Part shown: in pieces, positions 5,036 to 7,103 of the stretch | Numbering within the stretch: the first letter of the stretch is position 1 | Layout: the number at the start of each line of letters is the position of its first letter | Assembly: GCA_035620975.1 (NCBI GenBank) | Contig: DASPFV010000019.1 | Location: 1-7,103, forward strand | Source of the DNA: DASPFV01 sp035620975 | GTDB lineage: Bacteria; Acidobacteriota; Vicinamibacteria; Vicinamibacterales; 2-12-FULL-66-21 | Direction of reading: 5' to 3' | DNA: 7,103 bases | Made by a program: the position numbers and the translations under genes | Notes under the pieces: model-generated | The model's input: only the letters and a program-made list of their open reading frames with translations | The model's database searches: none | What the model was told of the DNA's origin: nothing

Positions 5036-5791
5036 TCAGCGCCAGGTAGACCGGGGCTGCCAGTGGTGGGCCTGGTGCCGGGCCACCCGATCCTCGCGAA
5101 CGAAGAGCTTCACGAGGACGATGCCGGCGACGAAGCCGCCCACGTGCGCCCAGAAGGCAACGCCGCCTCCCTCCCCGCCGATCCGGCTCAGCCCCCCGAA
5201 CACCTGCAGGACCATCCAGTAAATCAGCATCACCCAGGCAGGCAGCGCAATGGTCGTCAGGATGAACCCCAGCGGGACGAGCGTGAACACGCGGACGCGC
5301 GGGTACAAAATCAGGTACGCGCCCATGACCCCGCTGATCGCCCCCGATGCGCCGACCATCGGAATGGCCGAGCTCGGCTCGGCGAACACCTGCGCGAGCG
5401 CGGCGCCCACCCCGCAGAGAAGATAGAACAGGAGGTAGCGGGGGCGCGTCATCGAGTCCTCGACGTTGTTGCCGAACAGCCAGAGGAACCACATGTTGCC
5501 GATGAGGTGCATCCAGGAGCCGTGCAGGAACATCGACGTGAAGACGTTCGAGACCTGGCGGCCCGGGTCGAGGACGCAGACCAGGTTGTCGCCGAGCGGG
5601 AACCGGGACCCGGGAGGGAGCGACGCCGTGAGCTCTGCCGGGATGAGCCCCAGGTTGCAGACCGAGGCGGCCAGCGGGTACTCCATGCCGGCGCCCTGCA
5701 CGACAAGCCAGGCGAAGACGCAGGCGCCGATCACGGCCAGGGTGACAATGGCGCTGCGCTGGGTTGCGTTCTCGTCGTGGTAGGGAAACAC
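5036..5791 (-). CDS. Rhomboid family intramembrane serine protease
   Basis: A 251-residue membrane protein with about six hydrophobic segments (roughly 13-32, 96-108, 118-136, 146-163, 168-198, 211-231). The rhomboid signatures are all present: FLHGSWMHLIGNMWFLWLFG (88-107; His90, His95, Asn99), the catalytic Ser149 in GASGAISGVMGAYL (147-160), and the catalytic His216 in AFWAHVGGFVAGI (212-224). Rhomboids cut single-pass membrane proteins within the bilayer; the substrate is unknown here. The loop between segments 1 and 2 is long (about residues 35-85). The N-terminus, MFPYHDENAT, matches the 'P-x-x-D-E-N' start common in this bacterial subgroup. The start is GTG 5791, with GGAGG 4 nt upstream (5796-5800), a slightly short but usable spacing. 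The gene is divergent from the DinB-like gene (102 bp between starts) and convergent with ku. Confidence 0.93.
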   Translation of the reverse strand: MFPYHDENATQRSAIVTLAVIGACVFAWLVVQGAGMEYPLAASVCNLGLIPAELTASLPPGSRFPLGDNLVCVLDPGRQVSNVFTSMFLHGSWMHLIGNMWFLWLFGNNVEDSMTRPRYLLFYLLCGVGAALAQVFAEPSSAIPMVGASGAISGVMGAYLILYPRVRVFTLVPLGFILTTIALPAWVMLIYWMVLQVFGGLSRIGGEGGGVAFWAHVGGFVAGIVLVKLFVREDRVARHQAHHWQPRSTWR

Positions 5792-5825
5792 GAATCCTCC
5801 GGCCTCGCCCGCAGTCTATCCTACC

Positions 5826-5854
5826 TTGACTTTTGCTTTTTATTCGCCTAGAGT
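5826..5854 (+). promoter_or_regulatory. Sigma70-type promoter for the DinB-like gene
   Basis: TTGACT (5826-5831; 5 of 6 matches to TTGACA) is separated by exactly 17 bp from TAGAGT (5849-5854; 4 of 6 matches to TATAAT). The spacer, TTTGCTTTTTATTCGCC, is unusually AT-rich for this window. Transcription would start near 5861, giving a leader of about 30 nt that ends in the GGAGGG ribosome binding site of the DinB-like gene. No LexA-like or other operator palindrome was recognised. Confidence 0.68.
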
Positions 5855-5893
5855 GCGGCGTTCGGGCCGTCATCGAGCAGTGGAGGGCTGGTC

Positions 5894-6376
5894 ATGAAGG
5901 AGCACGAGCTTTACCTGAAGTTCTGGGACAAGGAAGCCCCGGTCACGCGCAAGGTGCTGTCGCGCATTCCCCAGGATCGATCCGACTATCGTCCCGATCC
6001 CAAGGCGCGGAACGCCCGGGAGATCGCCTGGCTGATCGTGCGCGAGGAGATCCTCCTCGCGGAGGGGCTGATGAAGGGACGGTTCGAGTGGGTCGACGAG
6101 CCGACGCCGGCGACGGTGCAGGAGATCCTCGACACCTACGATCGGCATCACGACACGGTGACCCGCACGTTGAAGGGGCTGGACGCCGCCAGCTGGGAGA
6201 GGCGGGTGCCGTTCGTGTACCAGGGGCAGGAAGTCATGAGCGACACCGGGATCGCGAGCGGGTGGGGGTTCCTCTTCGACATCATCCACCATCGCGGGCA
6301 GCTCTCGACGTATCTGCGCCCGATGGGATCGACCGTGCCGGCCATCTACGGCCCGAGCGCGGACGAGGGGATGTGA
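5894..6376 (+). CDS. DinB-like four-helix bundle protein
   Basis: A 160-residue cytoplasmic protein matching the DinB/YfiT-like fold in length and motifs. A first-helix segment, LYLKFWDKEAPVTRKVLSRI, is followed by ARNAREIAWLIVREEILLAEG (39-58), and the C-terminal signature LFDIIHHRGQLSTYLRPMG (127-145) leads into VPAIYGPSADEG. DinB-like proteins usually bind a divalent metal through three His residues; some are thiol-dependent transferases or hydrolases and many have no known role. The position that is normally His in 'LAWHI' is Leu47, and the His four residues before the HHRGQ His is Asp129, so metal binding may be altered. The substrate is unknown. The start is ATG 5894 with GGAGGG 6 nt upstream (5882-5887), behind a good sigma70 promoter. 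Despite the family name (damage-inducible in Bacillus), nothing in the sequence points to SOS control. Confidence 0.85.
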   Translation: MKEHELYLKFWDKEAPVTRKVLSRIPQDRSDYRPDPKARNAREIAWLIVREEILLAEGLMKGRFEWVDEPTPATVQEILDTYDRHHDTVTRTLKGLDAASWERRVPFVYQGQEVMSDTGIASGWGFLFDIIHHRGQLSTYLRPMGSTVPAIYGPSADEGM

Positions 6377-6515
6377 ATCGCGGATTCTGTCTGGTCTGGA
6401 CGGGACGCGGATGAACGCGGAATCACGCCGATTCAGCCTGATCTCGACAGGACGCGGAGAACGCGGATTCACGCGGACTCTGGCTGGTTCTCGACGGGGA
6501 TGCGGATTCTCGCAG
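6377..6515 (+). repeat. Tandem array of the 47-bp repeat (array 2)
   Basis: Units start at 6402 (GGGACGCGGATGAACGCGG), 6449 (AGGACGCGGAGAACGCGG) and 6496 (GGGGATGCGGATTCTCGC, internally deleted). A partial unit tail (AATCGCGGATTCTGT, 6376-6390) lies before them. The period is exactly 47 bp. Each full unit holds three 10-bp motifs close to GAACGCGGAT or TCACGCGGAT, then a linker of about 17 bp ending in TCTCGAC. It is the same repeat, in the same orientation, as at about 191-335, and is better preserved here. It fills almost all of the 170-bp gap between the convergent DinB-like and DUF6265-type genes, where a terminator might be expected; no rho-independent terminator is seen. Confidence 0.82.
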
Positions 6516-6546
6516 AGAACTGACGCAGGGCATCCGGCGATGCGGG

Positions 6547-7065
6547 TCACTGGCGCCCGAAGACGAACGTCTGCGCCCGCTGCCCCTGCCCGGCGCTGAC
6601 GCGAGCCTCCAGCGTACCGTCAGGCCGCTTCGTGTAGCGAATCATCTTCGGGAAGTCGTGTGAGGGGTTCTCGAACGTGGCGCTGGCCGCGTCCACGTGC
6701 GTCAGGGTGAACTCGGTCGGCGGCACCCCGTTCGGCTGCGCGATGTAGACCAGACCGCCGTCGCGCTCGACGATGCGGAGGAATTCGAACGCAATCATGC
6801 GACCGCCTTTGACCGTGCGCGAGGTGCCGAGCATGGCGCCCCCGGCGGGCGGAGTCCAGCGTTCTTCGAGCAGGGCCGACTCTCCGCCGCCCACCCACGT
6901 GCCGGCCAGCCAGGCAACCTCCGCGACAGTAGCGCGGGCGGGCTTTGCCGTGGCCGCCTGCCCGGCCGAGCCATGGGCGCAGACGAGCGACAGCAGGATC
7001 GCGGTCAGTCCCGAGCGTATGGGCGCGTGTCGGCGATGGCGGAGCGACCTCGGCATGAGCCGCAC
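6547..7065 (-). CDS. Secreted DUF6265-type protein of unknown function
   Basis: A 172-residue protein with a basic N-terminus (MRLMPRSLRHRRHAPIR), a hydrophobic stretch (SGLTAILLSLVCAHGSA, 18-34) and an Ala-rich cleavage region, so it is probably exported. The Cys in LSLVC lacks Gly/Ala before it, so this is not a standard lipobox. The mature part has the motifs I associate with DUF6265: VAWLAGTWVGGGESALLEERW (50-70), PPAGGAMLGTSRTVKGGRM (72-90), FEFLRIVERDGGLVYIAQPNG (93-113) and FENPSHDFPKMIRYTKRPDG (131-150). Its lipocalin-like look (short beta strands) is an inference; no catalytic residues are known. GTG 7065 has AAAGGA 5 nt upstream. ATG 7056 is an alternative, lying 7 nt after a -10-like TATAGT (7069-7064), which would make it leaderless. 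The heptamer repeat at 7079-7099 lies directly upstream. Confidence 0.8.
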   Translation of the reverse strand: MRLMPRSLRHRRHAPIRSGLTAILLSLVCAHGSAGQAATAKPARATVAEVAWLAGTWVGGGESALLEERWTPPAGGAMLGTSRTVKGGRMIAFEFLRIVERDGGLVYIAQPNGVPPTEFTLTHVDAASATFENPSHDFPKMIRYTKRPDGTLEARVSAGQGQRAQTFVFGRQ

Positions 7066-7078
7066 TATAGTCCTTTCA

Positions 7079-7099
7079 GGGTTCCAGGTTCAGGGTTCA
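7079..7099 (+). repeat. Heptamer tandem repeat, second copy, three units at the right edge
   Basis: Three contiguous units, GGGTTCC, AGGTTCA and GGGTTCA, belong to the same heptamer family as at 2554-2588. As there, the minus-strand reading GAACC(C/T)(T/G) lies directly upstream of a leftward gene for an exported protein, here ending just before its AAAGGA ribosome binding site. The array may continue beyond the window, although the last four bases (ACGT) already break the pattern. Confidence 0.72.
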
Positions 7100-7103
7100 A
7101 CGT

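Noticed and set aside
5020..5050. Bidirectional terminator between ku and the rhomboid gene
   Set aside because: Only 2 bp separate the stop codons, and no stem-loop with a T-tract is visible there.
4781..5851. A 356-codon plus-strand open frame antisense to the rhomboid gene
   Set aside because: Highly charged, repetitive composition and no family resemblance; the rhomboid catalytic motifs lie on the other strand.
3918..5873. A 651-codon open frame on the minus strand across ku and the rhomboid gene
   Set aside because: Arg/Pro/Gly-rich shadow without motifs, lying antisense to a clear Ku and in another frame of a clear rhomboid protease.
5826..5893. SOS (LexA) box upstream of the DinB-like gene
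   Set aside because: No palindromic LexA-type operator was seen near the promoter; the family name alone is not evidence of SOS control.

Overview
The window is GC-rich, bacterial and densely packed, with seven complete protein genes, one possible gene start at the left edge, and several families of intergenic repeats. I see no phage, IS, tRNA, rRNA or CRISPR. The gene mix (bacterial Ku, a DinB-like protein ending in the HHRGQLSTYLRPMG type of motif, a secreted DUF6265-type protein, an L-rhamnose isomerase) and the 7-bp GAACC-type tandem repeats suggest a soil-type Gram-negative bacterium, possibly Acidobacteriota (Vicinamibacteria-like). That placement is an impression from gene content, not a computed result.

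Layout from left to right. A possible leftward gene start lies at the very edge (1-15). It is followed by about 350 bp without a gene, holding a degenerate array of 45-46 bp repeats. Next is a rightward mocA-like nucleotidyltransferase gene (367-960). Its 3' end overlaps by 40 bp the 3' end of a leftward xdhC-like gene (921-2030). The leftward block reads rhaA (3851-2586), then a small outer-membrane protein gene (2513-2055), then xdhC (2030-921). A heptamer repeat starts on the rhaA stop codon. A 327-bp, hairpin-rich intergenic region separates rhaA from the divergent ku gene (4179-5033). ku is followed tail-to-tail, with 2 bp between them, by a leftward rhomboid protease gene (5791-5036). 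A clear sigma70-type promoter then drives the dinB-like gene (5894-6376). A second 47-bp repeat array fills the gap before a leftward secreted DUF6265-type gene (7065-6547), and a second heptamer repeat lies at the right edge.

MocA and XdhC belong to one process: MocA makes molybdopterin cytosine dinucleotide, and XdhC-type proteins help sulfurate and insert the cofactor into xanthine-dehydrogenase-family enzymes. The target hydroxylase is not in the window. Ku is the end-binding half of bacterial non-homologous end joining; its usual partner LigD is not visible. The other genes look like separate housekeeping or envelope functions.

I found no obviously new multi-gene system. The most notable signals are regulatory or structural: (i) a perfect 8-bp hairpin just before the ku ATG that, if folded, would bring a distant GGGAGG Shine-Dalgarno to 9 nt from the start; (ii) two arrays of a 45-47 bp repeat in the same orientation, about 6 kb apart, built of 10-bp GCGGAT sub-repeats; (iii) two heptamer tandem repeats, each just upstream of a gene for an exported protein; and (iv) -10-like hexamers 6-7 nt before the start codons of three genes, hinting at leaderless transcripts.
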